Below, in pieces: positions 17,414 to 27,104 of a stretch of 64,000 nt of DNA (the stretch's first letter is position 1; each line of letters starts with the position of its first letter). The stretch is from NCBI GenBank assembly GCA_037441525.1, contig JBBISA010000016.1, positions 1 through 64,000 of the forward strand. Direction: 5' to 3'. Both the position numbers and the translations under genes were made by a program. The notes under the pieces were generated by a model, which was not told the origin of the DNA, did not search any database, and saw only the letters and a program-made list of their open reading frames with translations. Source of the DNA: SKVR01 sp037441525 (lineage in GTDB: Bacteria > Bacteroidota > Bacteroidia > Bacteroidales > UBA7960).

Positions 17414-18166
17414 ATGAGAAGAAGCTATAAAGGAATAAGCATTAACACATCCAAAAACACACACGAAACGGTTTTTAAATTACTGGGAAACAATACCAAA
17501 CGATTCGTCGCCGATATACCTTCCGGAAGTGGTGCATTTGTGCAAAGGCTAAAAGATAATGGATTTGAAAAAGTTGCAGCTATTGACATTGCAAATATTC
17601 TGGAATTAGAACACGATAATTTTGTGCAGGCCGATATGACAAAGCCCCTACCACTTAAGGATGGTTCCATAGATGTGCTGGTATGTATCGATGGCATCGA
17701 GCATATAAGCAGCCAATTTGATTTTGTGAGAGAAGCAAACCGGATATTGTCAGTTGATGGAGAAGTAATAATATCAACCCCCAATATTTCGAGCCTCAGG
17801 TCGAGATGGAAATGGTTTTTTACAGGGCATCACTATAAATGCGAATCGCCGCTCAATGAAAACAATCCCAACCCGTTGCATCATATTGGCATGGTTTCAT
17901 TTGCCGAACTGAGGTATATGCTACACACCAATGGTTTTAAAATCAATGCTATAAAAACCAATCGGATAAAACCTGTCGCCATACTTTATGCTATTTTTCT
18001 GCCCCTGGTATTATTGGCTACCTGGTGGGTTTATCTGAAAAAAGGGAAAAAAGAAGGAACCCTGCAGGTAAATAAAAGCATTATGCAACAAGTATTCTCG
18101 AAGGCTGTCCTGTTTGGAGAAACCTTAATTGTAAAAGCAGTAAAAGTTGAATCAGGTGTTAAATGA
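17414..18166 (+). CDS. class I SAM-dependent methyltransferase with C-terminal membrane segment
   Basis: A 250-residue methyltransferase of the Methyltransf_11 type. The SAM-binding motif I is degenerate (VADIPSGSGAFVQRL, about residues 33-47), the acidic end of strand 2 is AAIDIANI, and motif IV is VLVCIDGIEHI. A hydrophobic stretch near residues 193-210 (PVAILYAIFLPLVLLATWWV) is probably a membrane anchor, as in some lipid- or polysaccharide-modifying methyltransferases. Its stop overlaps the next gene's start (ATGA), so the two are coupled. Substrate unknown. Confidence 0.72.
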   Translation: MRRSYKGISINTSKNTHETVFKLLGNNTKRFVADIPSGSGAFVQRLKDNGFEKVAAIDIANILELEHDNFVQADMTKPLPLKDGSIDVLVCIDGIEHISSQFDFVREANRILSVDGEVIISTPNISSLRSRWKWFFTGHHYKCESPLNENNPNPLHHIGMVSFAELRYMLHTNGFKINAIKTNRIKPVAILYAIFLPLVLLATWWVYLKKGKKEGTLQVNKSIMQQVFSKAVLFGETLIVKAVKVESGVK

Positions 18167-18771
18167 ACAAAAATATGGAACTAACAATCAGACAGGCAGA
18201 ACTTCCCGATTTGCCCTATATTCATGATATATGCCGGTTAACCGGGAAAACAGGAAAAGACGCTACTGATTTTATCAGCGACAATTACATTCAGGGGCAA
18301 TACTTTGCCGCACCCTATCTGCATTTTGAGTTATATGCATGTTTTGTGCTTGACAATGGGGTTGTACCGGTTGGTTATGTTATCGGAACCTCGTCTACCC
18401 AGGCTTTTAATAGCTGGATGAATTCATCATGGCTTCCTGTGGTGCGTAAGTATTATGGAACAGGGTTTAAGCCAAAAAGTGATTTTGAGCAGTTTCTCTT
18501 TTCAGTAATTCATCGCGATTGCGAAATTCCGGAATACCTCGCCGGGTATCCGGGTCATTTACATATCGACCTGTTGCCTGAAGCCCAGAACAGGGGTTTT
18601 GGAAAAAAACTGATATTGAGATTTGTTGAAGCGATGAAACAGAAAGGGGTAAATGCAATACACCTTGGCGTGGGCCTGGGCAATACCAATGCCATTGAGT
18701 TCTACAGAAAACTTGGGTTCTTTGATATCAAAAAAGAATCAGGGACACTGTTTATGGGATTGATAGTTTAA
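18163..18771 (+). CDS. GNAT-family N-acetyltransferase
   Basis: A 202-residue acyl-CoA-dependent acetyltransferase. The acetyl-CoA loop is visible as QNRGFGKKLILRF (about residues 144-156; R/QxxGxG/A pattern), preceded by the strand HLHIDLLPEA and followed by the conserved NTNAIEFYRKLGFFDI near the C-terminus. The N-terminal ELTIRQAELPDLPYIHDIC is a typical GNAT opening. The start overlaps the methyltransferase gene by four bases. Substrate cannot be told from sequence. Confidence 0.78.
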   Translation: MNKNMELTIRQAELPDLPYIHDICRLTGKTGKDATDFISDNYIQGQYFAAPYLHFELYACFVLDNGVVPVGYVIGTSSTQAFNSWMNSSWLPVVRKYYGTGFKPKSDFEQFLFSVIHRDCEIPEYLAGYPGHLHIDLLPEAQNRGFGKKLILRFVEAMKQKGVNAIHLGVGLGNTNAIEFYRKLGFFDIKKESGTLFMGLIV

Positions 18772-18831
18772 CACAACTCAAGCTTTTTTTCCCCTTTTTT
18801 GTCAAATCTTATACATCGATTTCTTTTGACC

Positions 18832-19221
18832 GTGAACAAACCAAAGAAAAATTTCATCAGAAAAAGGATGAGAAGTTTTGCGTATGCCTTTAACGGGGTA
18901 ATATCACTGATAAAAAATGAACCCAATGCCAGGATACATCTTGTTGCGCTGATACTTGTACTGGCTTTGGGTACATGGCTTAGCATTGACCTGGCCGAAT
19001 GGGCTATGGTTATTTTTGCTGCGGGGCTGGTATTTATGGCAGAGCTTTTCAACACCGCCATCGAAAAACTGGCCGATGTTGCCCATCCCCAATGGGATAA
19101 AAAAATAGAAATTATAAAGGATTATGCTGCTGCGGCCGTTCTGGTTTCGGCCATTGTAGCCGCAGTTGCGGGGGCAATGGTGTTTCTGCCTCCACTGGTA
19201 CAGTTAATCTGGCCAGGATAG
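18832..19221 (+). CDS. dgkA: diacylglycerol/undecaprenol kinase (DgkA family)
   Basis: Small integral membrane kinase phosphorylating diacylglycerol or, in many bacteria, undecaprenol. I choose the GTG at 18832, giving a start like MNKPKKNFIRKRMRSFAYAFNG that matches the family; alternatives are TTG at 18799 and ATG at 18868. NARIHLVALI holds the conserved Arg-Ile-His, and the catalytic signature is MAELFNTAIEKLADV (Glu and Asn-Thr-Ala-Ile-Glu). Three membrane spans are apparent. About 130 residues, normal length. The in vivo lipid substrate is uncertain. Confidence 0.86.
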   Translation: MNKPKKNFIRKRMRSFAYAFNGVISLIKNEPNARIHLVALILVLALGTWLSIDLAEWAMVIFAAGLVFMAELFNTAIEKLADVAHPQWDKKIEIIKDYAAAAVLVSAIVAAVAGAMVFLPPLVQLIWPG

Positions 19222-19370
19222 TTAAAGAGGTTAGGACAATTTTCAGCTTATTATGGGAGAAAAAAGAATTAATACAAATCGACAAATCTCAGCTGAATTT
19301 TAAAAAGGAAATTTTAAGCTTGCGAATACGATGATGTAAAAATCGGTTATAATTCCAAATACCATTCAAT

Positions 19371-20063
19371 ATGAAAAAAAGTCAACTAAGTAAAAATGAA
19401 ATACCAAAGGGTGAAGAAGTGAAGGGTAAGGAAATCAGGGAAGGCATTTTTAACCTTATCAAATCCAAACATCCCGACTTCCACAAAGACTCCTACATTT
19501 CATTAGTTGAGCTAAATAAATACAGAAGGCTGTACTTAACATCTCTGATTATGCAGGAAAAAGGTGAATTGGCCAGCATTGACAAAGATGTTATGAATGC
19601 TGTCAATAACAATTCTATACTTTCTGAAAATATTCAGGATGAAATTGAAGCCGAATTAACTTTAGGACAAAAAATTGCTGACCGGGTTGCCTCATTTGGT
19701 GGCAGTTGGACCTTTATTATTACCTTTTTCTCGTTCATTATTATCTGGATGTCAATAAACATTTCAGTTTTGGCAACGAAACCTTATGACCCTTATCCTT
19801 TTATCCTGTTAAACCTCATACTCTCCTGTTTAGCAGCAATACAGGCTCCAATTATTATGATGAGCCAGAACAGACAAGAACAAAAAGACAGACAAAGAAG
19901 CGAACACGATTATAAAATCAACCTTAAAGCTGAACTTGAAATAAAATTATTGAGTGAAAAGATTGACCACTTACTGGTTAATCAGAACAATAAATTACTG
20001 GAAATTCAGGAAGTGCAAATTGATTATCTGGAAGACCTGATGAATGAAGTTAAAAAGAAATGA
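19371..20063 (+). CDS. DUF1003-family membrane protein
   Basis: A 230-residue protein with a soluble N-terminal third, two membrane spans (about 121-140 and 146-165) and a charged helical C-terminus. The centre matches the DUF1003 pattern: ADRVASFGGSWTFIITFFS, then DPYPFILLNLILSCLAAIQAPIIMMSQNRQ, followed by QKDRQRSEHDYKINLKAELE. Biochemical role of the family is not established. It precedes the cation efflux gene by 27 bp and may share its transcript. Confidence 0.82.
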   Translation: MKKSQLSKNEIPKGEEVKGKEIREGIFNLIKSKHPDFHKDSYISLVELNKYRRLYLTSLIMQEKGELASIDKDVMNAVNNNSILSENIQDEIEAELTLGQKIADRVASFGGSWTFIITFFSFIIIWMSINISVLATKPYDPYPFILLNLILSCLAAIQAPIIMMSQNRQEQKDRQRSEHDYKINLKAELEIKLLSEKIDHLLVNQNNKLLEIQEVQIDYLEDLMNEVKKK

Positions 20064-20090
20064 AATCTGAACAACCCAGACTTAGTTCAC

Positions 20091-21014
20091 ATGGAAAATG
20101 TTAGCAGAATTAAACAAATAAGAAATGTAACCATTCAGGGTTCATTCATCAATATTGTATTAACAATAGGTAAGATAATAGCAGGATTTATAGGCAATAG
20201 TACTGCCATGATAGCAGATGGAATACATTCGCTGTCTGACTTTATCACTGATGTGATTGTAATTGTATTCATAAAGGTATCAGGAAAAGAGACAGATAAA
20301 GGACATCAGTACGGGCATGGAAAATTCGAAACTTTTGCTGCCATGCTGATTAGTTTTGCTCTTATAATTGTTGGGATAGGTATTTTAGTCAATGGTGCTG
20401 GAAAAATTATTGATTCGTTGAATGGGGAGCAGATTGAAAGACCAGGATATATTGCTCTTTATGCCGCAATAATTTCAATATTATTTAAAGAGGGACTGTT
20501 TTGGTACACAAAGATTGAAGGCAAAAAACTGAATAGCCAGGCAATGATTGCAAATGCCTGGCATCACAGGTCCGATGCATTTTCTTCAGTGGGAACTGCA
20601 ATTGGAATTTCCGGGGCAATACTTTTGGGTGAACCCTGGCGGATACTTGACCCCATTGCAGGCGTAATTGTTAGTTTCTTTATCCTAAAAGTGGCCTGGG
20701 ATATTGCAAAACCCAGCATACATGAACTTCTTGATAGTTCGCTTCCTGAAAAAACGGTGAAAGAACTTGAACAAATCATTACAAATGCAAAAGGAGTCGA
20801 ATATTTTCATAATCTGAGAACCAGAAAGATTGGAGAGAATATTTCGGTTGAAGTTCATGTAAAAGTTGACAAAGACCTGACAGTAGAAATATCTCATGAA
20901 ATAGCATCAGAAATTGAAACAACAATAAGACAAAGATTTGGAGAGCATGCTTTTGTAATTGTGCATGTTGAGCCCAACAGAAATGAGCGATTTGTCAAAA
21001 CAGAAGTCAAATAA
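20091..21014 (+). CDS. cation diffusion facilitator (CDF) family efflux transporter
   Basis: Proton-coupled divalent metal exporter of the inner membrane. The 307-residue protein has six predicted spans and the CDF metal-site residues: AMIADGIHSLSDFITD in span 2, GHQYGHGKFETFAAM in the loop and WHHRSDAFSS in span 5, followed by a cytoplasmic ferredoxin-like C-terminal domain (about 205-300). HxxxD-type site residues suggest Zn2+, Fe2+ or Mn2+; specificity is not decidable here. Convergent with the large hybrid regulator gene. Confidence 0.9.
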   Translation: MENVSRIKQIRNVTIQGSFINIVLTIGKIIAGFIGNSTAMIADGIHSLSDFITDVIVIVFIKVSGKETDKGHQYGHGKFETFAAMLISFALIIVGIGILVNGAGKIIDSLNGEQIERPGYIALYAAIISILFKEGLFWYTKIEGKKLNSQAMIANAWHHRSDAFSSVGTAIGISGAILLGEPWRILDPIAGVIVSFFILKVAWDIAKPSIHELLDSSLPEKTVKELEQIITNAKGVEYFHNLRTRKIGENISVEVHVKVDKDLTVEISHEIASEIETTIRQRFGEHAFVIVHVEPNRNERFVKTEVK

Positions 21015-21039
21015 TCAATAACTTAAAGCTTTATTTTTA

Positions 21040-21083
21040 TAATGACGGACATTAGAAAAAACGGCTAATGACAAATTTGGGAT
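21040..21083 (+). repeat. short palindromic intergenic repeat, copy 1 (type B)
   Basis: The stretch contains CATTAG (21050-21055) and CTAATG (21065-21070) separated by nine bases, and closely resembles 58391-58435. Its palindromic core is shared with the repeats near 34535, 41138 and 58221. It lies between convergent genes. Confidence 0.6.
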
Positions 21084-21256
21084 AAAAAGTACTTCATCTG
21101 ATAAAAAGCAATATGAGCGGCATTCATGATCCGGCGATTAGTGGCCTTGAAGGCTTCCCTATAGTTCTTCGACGAATACTTCCGGTAAAGTTTTCCGGGT
21201 GTCGCATTGTGGGGGCCAGAATAATAGGGCTCTGTATCCCCAATTTACAATCAGGC

Positions 21257-24200
21257 TTAACTAAAATCGCTTGGGTTGCGGCCAAATTGTTTCTTGAAAC
21301 TGACAGAGAAATGTGATAGTGTACTGAATCCCGTTAAATCTGCTATTTCAGATATATTATTTTTTCCATCCTTAATTAACTCTGCAGCACGGTTTAGCTT
21401 ATATGTTTTAAAGAAAACATTTGGATTTTGGCCGGTGAGTCCTTTAATTTTATAATAGAATTTTGTGCGCGATATCCTTAGCGCTTCAGTTATTCGGGTA
21501 ATGTTCAATTCCGGATTTGATAATTCGTTTTCCATGAGTTCGTAAAGGTTCGACATGAAAGTTTTATCCTGCGATGAAAGCATGCTTTCGTCAATGTTTT
21601 CAGTTTTAGTTAGGTTCATTAATAAGTTGCGTATTTTTTCACGGTTGCTGAGTTGCGATTTGATCAATGCCAGCAAGTAATTAGGGTCAAAAGGTTTTGA
21701 TACGTATGCATCAGCCCCGCTATCAAGCCCTTCTACCTGGTTTTCAACTGTTGCTTTTGCAGTAACCAGTATGCATGGAATATGACAGAATGATGGGCTC
21801 TCTTTCAGCATTTTGCAGAATTGATAACCATCAGTGCCAGGCATCAGTACATCGCATAGTATGAGATCGGGTTCAAACTCTTTGATGGAGTGGAAGGCCG
21901 AACCAGCATCGAACTTCGCTAATATATGATAAGTGCCGGTTAATAATGCTTTTAGGTAGTATATTATTTCCGGATCGTCATCGATGATCATAATGCGCAG
22001 TTTTGAGTCAATACCCTGATTTTTGTCGTAAAAATTGAACATCTCGGGTGGCTGCAATCTATAAATGTTTGGTTGGCTCTCGGGTTGCAAATCTCGTTCC
22101 TCTTCAGAATATACAGCATCGTCTGTGGGCAAAATCAAGGTAAATATTACACCACCTTCATCGAGGTTATCGGCTTTAATGAATCCGTGGTGTAGTTCGG
22201 TGAGGCTGCGTGCAAAATAGAGCCCAATACCTGTTCCCCAGTTATATAAACCCTGGGTTTGATGAGCGAGTTGAAAATAACGCTCGAATATCTTTTCAAG
22301 TTTATCATCAGGAATCCCCTTGCCGGAATTTGAAACAGAAATTTTGACCCACCGGGCCAGGGGCAATTCATTGGCACGCGGGAATATTTGTGCTGCTTTT
22401 TCATGAGAAATCACATCAAACGAAACGCCGATATTTGCTCCTGGTGCGCTAAATTTAAGGGCATTTGCCATGAGGTTGCCCATAATTTTTTCCAATTTAT
22501 CAGCATCGACCCACATTACAAAATGGTCCTTCAGGCCAAAGGTTTTTAGCTCCATGCCTTTTTCTTTGGCATTTAGCTCAAAAATTTCCACGGTTTTACT
22601 TAACTCACCAATAATGTCAGAAAGCTTAACTTTGAGTTTTAAAGAGTCGTTTTCGAGTTTGTTGAAATCCATTAATTGGTTTACCAGGCGCAACATTCTG
22701 CTTACGTTGCGTTGAACAATGTAAAGCAGTTGTTTGCTATTGCCACTGATGGAATCATCGTTGTACAAGGAAGCAACAGGGCCTGCAATCATAGTAAGGG
22801 GGGTTCTGAATTCGTGCGATAGATTAGCAAAAAAACTCATGTTCATTTTATTGACCCTTTGTTCCTGTTCTTTTTCCTTTTTGGCATTCAGCGCCATTTC
22901 CCTGTTCATTTTAATCCTTTGTTGCATCCTAAACACAAATACCAGCAGCAACCCAAAAACAATGAGATAAACAATAATGGCGGGAATGCTTGCCCAAGGG
23001 GCAGCCTTAATCCTTATCTCAATAGAATTTTCTGTTTCGTTTATGGTTTTTTCATTATTGAAAATTTTTACCCTGAATGTATATTTCCCTGTTGGAATAT
23101 TAGAATAGTAGGCATCGTGATTTCTGTTGGCTTCGATCCATATTTTATCATACCCATCGAGCCTATATGCATATTTTACACGTTCAAATTCGCAATAATC
23201 AAGTGCTACAAATGATATAGAAAAACTGTTCTGGTCATGATTTAGAATAATATTGGGTCGATAAACCAGATGTTGATCAATGCTTTTGCTGGTGGAAGGA
23301 TGTTCAAGTTGATTGTGGATTTTTAAGTGTTGGAACAACAACGGGATGTTTCGTTTGTATGAAATATCAATGGGATTAAAGAAAGTAAGCCCATGGGTAC
23401 CTCCAAAAATCAAAGTATGGTCGGGCAAACGGCACACGGCTTGTTCGTTGAACTGATTGCCCCCGATGCCATCAAATTTATAATAATTGACAAACAGATT
23501 GGTTGTTCTATCGTATTTGGTCAACCCATCAAGTGTCCCAATCCATATATTGCCCGATACGTCCTCGGTTATGCTGCTAATATCGGAGCATGCCCCACCT
23601 TCGAGATGGGTAATTGTTTTGCCTGAGGGTGAATACCTGAAAATACCATTAGTATTTGAACCGATCCAAATTTCTCCACTTGAGTCTTCGAACAAGCATG
23701 TGGGGATGAACCGCGAGTTTTGTATGTGTTTTGTGATGGGGATGGGGTATACTTGCCACGATACCGGATCAATCAGTTGCAGGTCATGGCCAAAGGAGGC
23801 AATAAGTATTTGCCCGCTGCTGAGCCGAAGTATGCTCGGGGTGAAGGTAAATTCTTTTCCATATAAGTGAAAGCGCTGGAATTCATGCTCCCCTTTTTTT
23901 AGTAAGTAAATTTTTTCGTTCGCTCCGCCCAACCAAATAGTTCCGTTAACATCTTGGTTGATACTTAAGATTCCTTCAGGAAAATAGAAATGTTTTATCA
24001 ATTCAACTTCTTTGCCGGTATATCTTGTTTTTAGCAACATCCAATCCGATAACAACCAAAGGTTATTTTCTTCATCAAAGAAAACCCTTTTGATTTTATG
24101 CAAAAAATTTGAAGGCAAAAAGGCAAACAGCCCTTCGTTTGTAAAATGTTGGAACTTATAATCGGAATTACGGTAAACGGTGATGCCTCTCGACCGTTCA

Positions 24201-25282
24201 ACCAACCATAAATTTCGGTTATTATCGGTTGTTATATGGCTTACTGATATACCTTTAAATCTCGATCGAAGATAATTGTTGTTGTTGAAGCGTTCTTTAT
24301 AATAATACCGCACCGCATAGCCCTGATCGGTTGAGCCTATCCATAAATTGTTCTGCGAATCGTTGTATATCGTGCTGATCTCAAAATCGGGCACTTCAAA
24401 CGGGAAACCATTCTCCGATTGATGTATAACGGCGCCGGTCAGATAATTATAAAGAAAAAGCCCGTTGCGCTGTGTGCGTATTATTACCGATGACACATTA
24501 TAGGGAAACATCCCCACAAAAATGGCATTGCTTAACACCGGATGGATTGATATGGCCCTGGGCACCTGTTGGTATTGTCTGGTGTGTATGTCATATATTT
24601 CCAACCTGTTCCACGACGATAACCAAAGCTCGCCCCGTTCGTTTAAGTACGAGAAGGTATTGTAATGCCTGGGTTTAAAACTATGTATTATCTCATAATT
24701 GTTGCTATTGGTGCAACGCACCTCTTCGGGGGTAACGGTCCAGATATTGTTCGATTCATCTACAAAGCACCTGGTTATATGGTTTTTGTAGTCAAGGCCC
24801 TTGATTACCGGATCAAAGGAGTTTTCATTCTCGTTAAAAACGCAAATCTCAAAATTCAAGCTTAAGAAAAGTTTTCCTTCGTGGTTTTCAAATAACCTGA
24901 TGGCGTTTTTGCTTAAACTGTTTATGGGTACCTGGTCGAAACAATCCATTTTGTTATAGCGGCATACCCCATTAATAGTGGCCACCCAGAGCCTGTTTTT
25001 GGAATCTCTGTATAAGCTTTGAATACAATTATCGCTGATAGATGTGCTATCGGGTGAATAAAAATACTGATGGTACTCAAAAATGTTGAATTTATTCAGG
25101 CCCCTTATGGTGGCAATCCATACAAACCCAAATTCATCTTCCGCAAAGGATGTAATTTGCTGATTAGACAAAGTCGGAGATACAACAGGAATATTTTTGG
25201 AAAAGGCTTTGGCTTTTGATTCGCTTTTTGCTCCAACAAGAAGAAAAAAAAGTATCACCACTAATACATTTGGTGCCTTCAT
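21257..25282 (-). CDS. hybrid two-component system sensor/regulator (HTCS)
   Basis: A 1341-residue single-protein two-component system typical of Bacteroidota glycan-utilisation loci. Order: signal peptide (1-24); periplasmic beta-propeller repeats with many G.IW.GT/.LW-type motifs (about 30-690); Y_Y_Y domain (about 700-760, YAYRLDGYDKIW); membrane span (about 767-787); histidine kinase with H-box NLSHEFRTPLTMIAG (His near 822), NANALKFS-type N-box and GTGIGLYFA; receiver with phospho-acceptor in LILCDVLMPGTDG (Asp near 1143); AraC-type DNA-binding domain at the end (about 1235-1341). It is divergent from the esterase/GH3 operon it probably controls, sensing an oligosaccharide in the periplasm. 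Confidence 0.93.
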   Translation of the reverse strand: MKAPNVLVVILFFLLVGAKSESKAKAFSKNIPVVSPTLSNQQITSFAEDEFGFVWIATIRGLNKFNIFEYHQYFYSPDSTSISDNCIQSLYRDSKNRLWVATINGVCRYNKMDCFDQVPINSLSKNAIRLFENHEGKLFLSLNFEICVFNENENSFDPVIKGLDYKNHITRCFVDESNNIWTVTPEEVRCTNSNNYEIIHSFKPRHYNTFSYLNERGELWLSSWNRLEIYDIHTRQYQQVPRAISIHPVLSNAIFVGMFPYNVSSVIIRTQRNGLFLYNYLTGAVIHQSENGFPFEVPDFEISTIYNDSQNNLWIGSTDQGYAVRYYYKERFNNNNYLRSRFKGISVSHITTDNNRNLWLVERSRGITVYRNSDYKFQHFTNEGLFAFLPSNFLHKIKRVFFDEENNLWLLSDWMLLKTRYTGKEVELIKHFYFPEGILSINQDVNGTIWLGGANEKIYLLKKGEHEFQRFHLYGKEFTFTPSILRLSSGQILIASFGHDLQLIDPVSWQVYPIPITKHIQNSRFIPTCLFEDSSGEIWIGSNTNGIFRYSPSGKTITHLEGGACSDISSITEDVSGNIWIGTLDGLTKYDRTTNLFVNYYKFDGIGGNQFNEQAVCRLPDHTLIFGGTHGLTFFNPIDISYKRNIPLLFQHLKIHNQLEHPSTSKSIDQHLVYRPNIILNHDQNSFSISFVALDYCEFERVKYAYRLDGYDKIWIEANRNHDAYYSNIPTGKYTFRVKIFNNEKTINETENSIEIRIKAAPWASIPAIIVYLIVFGLLLVFVFRMQQRIKMNREMALNAKKEKEQEQRVNKMNMSFFANLSHEFRTPLTMIAGPVASLYNDDSISGNSKQLLYIVQRNVSRMLRLVNQLMDFNKLENDSLKLKVKLSDIIGELSKTVEIFELNAKEKGMELKTFGLKDHFVMWVDADKLEKIMGNLMANALKFSAPGANIGVSFDVISHEKAAQIFPRANELPLARWVKISVSNSGKGIPDDKLEKIFERYFQLAHQTQGLYNWGTGIGLYFARSLTELHHGFIKADNLDEGGVIFTLILPTDDAVYSEEERDLQPESQPNIYRLQPPEMFNFYDKNQGIDSKLRIMIIDDDPEIIYYLKALLTGTYHILAKFDAGSAFHSIKEFEPDLILCDVLMPGTDGYQFCKMLKESPSFCHIPCILVTAKATVENQVEGLDSGADAYVSKPFDPNYLLALIKSQLSNREKIRNLLMNLTKTENIDESMLSSQDKTFMSNLYELMENELSNPELNITRITEALRISRTKFYYKIKGLTGQNPNVFFKTYKLNRAAELIKDGKNNISEIADLTGFSTLSHFSVSFKKQFGRNPSDFS

Positions 25283-25303
25283 TATTCAAATATTATTATG
25301 CAC

Positions 25304-25311
25304 CAAATTTA
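25304..25311 (-). promoter_or_regulatory. possible -7 element of the HTCS promoter
   Basis: TAAATTTG on the minus strand fits the Bacteroidota -7 consensus TAnnTTTG and lies 22-29 bases upstream of the HTCS start, predicting a leader of about 15 nt. A -33 element is not obvious. Confidence 0.5.
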
Positions 25312-25537
25312 GTAATTAATGCTCTTATGCTTATCCATATATAAGCGCAGGGCTTAGGTTTTGAAAAAATTGAAAAGAAATTGAACAAATAGAAAAACAA
25401 TTATGAACAAATAGAAAAAAATGTAAAACAAAATGAAAAGGATCAAAAGGTGGGATTACGTAATCTTGTAAATGCGATTTAAGTAAATTATTAGTTTCTT
25501 TTTGAATTGCCTGATGGTCAAAAAATGATAATTTTTT

Positions 25538-25566
25538 TTCTGTATTATCATCAAAAAAAAAGAAGA
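25538..25566. repeat. inverted repeat ATGATAAT...ATTATCAT
   Basis: In the divergent HTCS/esterase spacer, an eight-base inverted repeat (ATGATAAT and ATTATCAT) flanks a T-rich centre and is followed by an A-run on the plus strand. It could be an operator or a minus-oriented terminator-like hairpin; no choice is possible from sequence. Confidence 0.4.
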
Positions 25567-25598
25567 TATTTAAAGTTTAAAAATAAATATAAAATCCT

Positions 25599-25808
25599 GA
25601 TTATGAAACGGGCATGATTCGTTAAGCACAAATACGGATGAACCGGGTTTACCAGTTCAGCGACGCTAAAATTCATCATGTGAGTTCTCCCGCAAAACGG
25701 GACAAGCTATTCGACCTTAATTTAAAATTATTTATATATGAAACGAGCATGTTTTACCTAACACAAACACAGAAGTAATAAAATTATCCGCATGCGAGTT
25801 CCATTATT
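25599..25808 (+). repeat. pair of degenerate direct repeats upstream of the glycan operon
   Basis: Two segments about 137 bp apart share order and sequence: TATGAAACGGGCATG at 25600 and TATGAAACGAGCATG at 25738; each is followed after about 7 bases by AGCACAAATAC / AACACAAACAC, then downstream by CATGTGAGTTC and CATGCGAGTTC. The second copy ends just before the esterase gene. They are candidates for binding sites of the divergent HTCS's AraC-type domain, which in general binds direct repeats; this role is inferred. Confidence 0.5.
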
Positions 25809-25829
25809 CCTTAACATTCAAATTTTATT

Positions 25830-27029
25830 ATGATGAAATTAAAACTCTCTTACACCGTTTTTTTGTTATTAATTCTTGGAATTAATACGTATGCCCAACA
25901 AGCACTTTGGGGAAGGGCACAGATCGTTTCGCCCGAGATTCACGAAAACAATTCTGTCACTTTCCGGTTTTTTGCACCCCTTGCCGATACTGTTATGATT
26001 ACCGGCGACTTTCTGCCTACCGTGAAAATGAATACTCAATGGGGCGAATTCGATGTACCCGGTAAAGCTTTGCTTAGAAAAGATGAAAAAGGGGTTTGGA
26101 GCTTTACTTCAGCACCGCTTAAATCCGACCTTTTCAGTTATTCCTTTATTGTTGATGGACTCAATACCACCGATCCGGCCAACGTTTACAAAATCAGGGA
26201 CGTTTCTTCTGTATTCGATGTGTTTATTGTTGGAGGCGGCAAAGGCGATAATTACAAAGTTCAGGATGTCTCGCACGGATCGGTAACCCGCCGTTGGTAT
26301 AATTCTCCAGGCAATGCGATGCAACGCCGTATCACCATTTATACCCCTCCGGGTTACGAAAACACCAGGAAAAAGTTCCCCGTTTTGTATTTGTTGCATG
26401 GCATGGGAGGCGACGAGGAAGCCTGGATAGCACTGGGGCGTACAGCACAAATACTCGACAACCTGATTGCCCAGGGCAAAGCAAACCCAATGATAGTGGT
26501 AATGACCAATGGAAACGTGGCGCAACAGGCTGCTCCAGGCGAATCTCCTCTTGGCATGGTACCACCTACTATGCACCTGCCTAATACTATGGATGGGAAG
26601 TTTGAAGAAACCTTTATTGACGTAATGAAGTTTATCGAAAGCAATTACAGGGTGAAAGCAAACAAAGCAAACCGCGCCATAGCCGGCCTTTCGATGGGAG
26701 GATACCACTCATTGCACATCTCCCGATATTACCCAAAAACCTTCGACTATGTAGGCCTCTTTTCAGCAGCTTTTATGCCCGATCAAAATGTCCAATCGAA
26801 GGTGTATAATAATTTCGATACAACCTTGAAAGCTCAACGCGACAATGGCTATAAGCTATATTGGATTGGCATGGGGAAAACCGACTTCCTCTACAATGCA
26901 GGTGTCAGTTATCGTGAAACGCTCGATAGTATAGAGATGCCTTATACCTATGTTGAAACCGAAGGCGGACACACCTGGACCAACTGGAGGGTGTACCTTA
27001 CCCAGTTTGCTCAGCTTTTATTTAAATGA
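25830..27029 (+). CDS. secreted CE1-type carbohydrate esterase
   Basis: Likely removes acyl or feruloyl groups from plant polysaccharide. The 399-residue protein starts with a signal peptide ending TYAQQ, followed by an N-terminal E-set/CBM48-like domain (about 30-140, SVTFRFFAPLADTVMITGDF) and an esterase D-like alpha/beta hydrolase domain (about 155-399). The nucleophile is Ser near 288 in AGLSMGGYHS, the acid is probably Asp in MGKTDFLY, and the His near 380 is in EGGHTWTNW. First gene of an operon with two GH3 enzymes and a carboxylesterase. Exact ester specificity (feruloyl, acetyl) is not determined. Confidence 0.86.
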   Translation: MMKLKLSYTVFLLLILGINTYAQQALWGRAQIVSPEIHENNSVTFRFFAPLADTVMITGDFLPTVKMNTQWGEFDVPGKALLRKDEKGVWSFTSAPLKSDLFSYSFIVDGLNTTDPANVYKIRDVSSVFDVFIVGGGKGDNYKVQDVSHGSVTRRWYNSPGNAMQRRITIYTPPGYENTRKKFPVLYLLHGMGGDEEAWIALGRTAQILDNLIAQGKANPMIVVMTNGNVAQQAAPGESPLGMVPPTMHLPNTMDGKFEETFIDVMKFIESNYRVKANKANRAIAGLSMGGYHSLHISRYYPKTFDYVGLFSAAFMPDQNVQSKVYNNFDTTLKAQRDNGYKLYWIGMGKTDFLYNAGVSYRETLDSIEMPYTYVETEGGHTWTNWRVYLTQFAQLLFK

Positions 27030-27104
27030 TGAATATGTCATTAGTCATTCAGCAGATGATTATTCAGAATAACTTTTCCTGATTTCTTAAAACCTTTCAG
27101 AAAA

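Noticed and set aside
21113..21316. 67-codon plus-strand frame between the cation efflux gene and the HTCS
   Set aside because: It overlaps the 3' end of the HTCS on the other strand, has no protein-family look and begins in repeat-bearing intergenic DNA.
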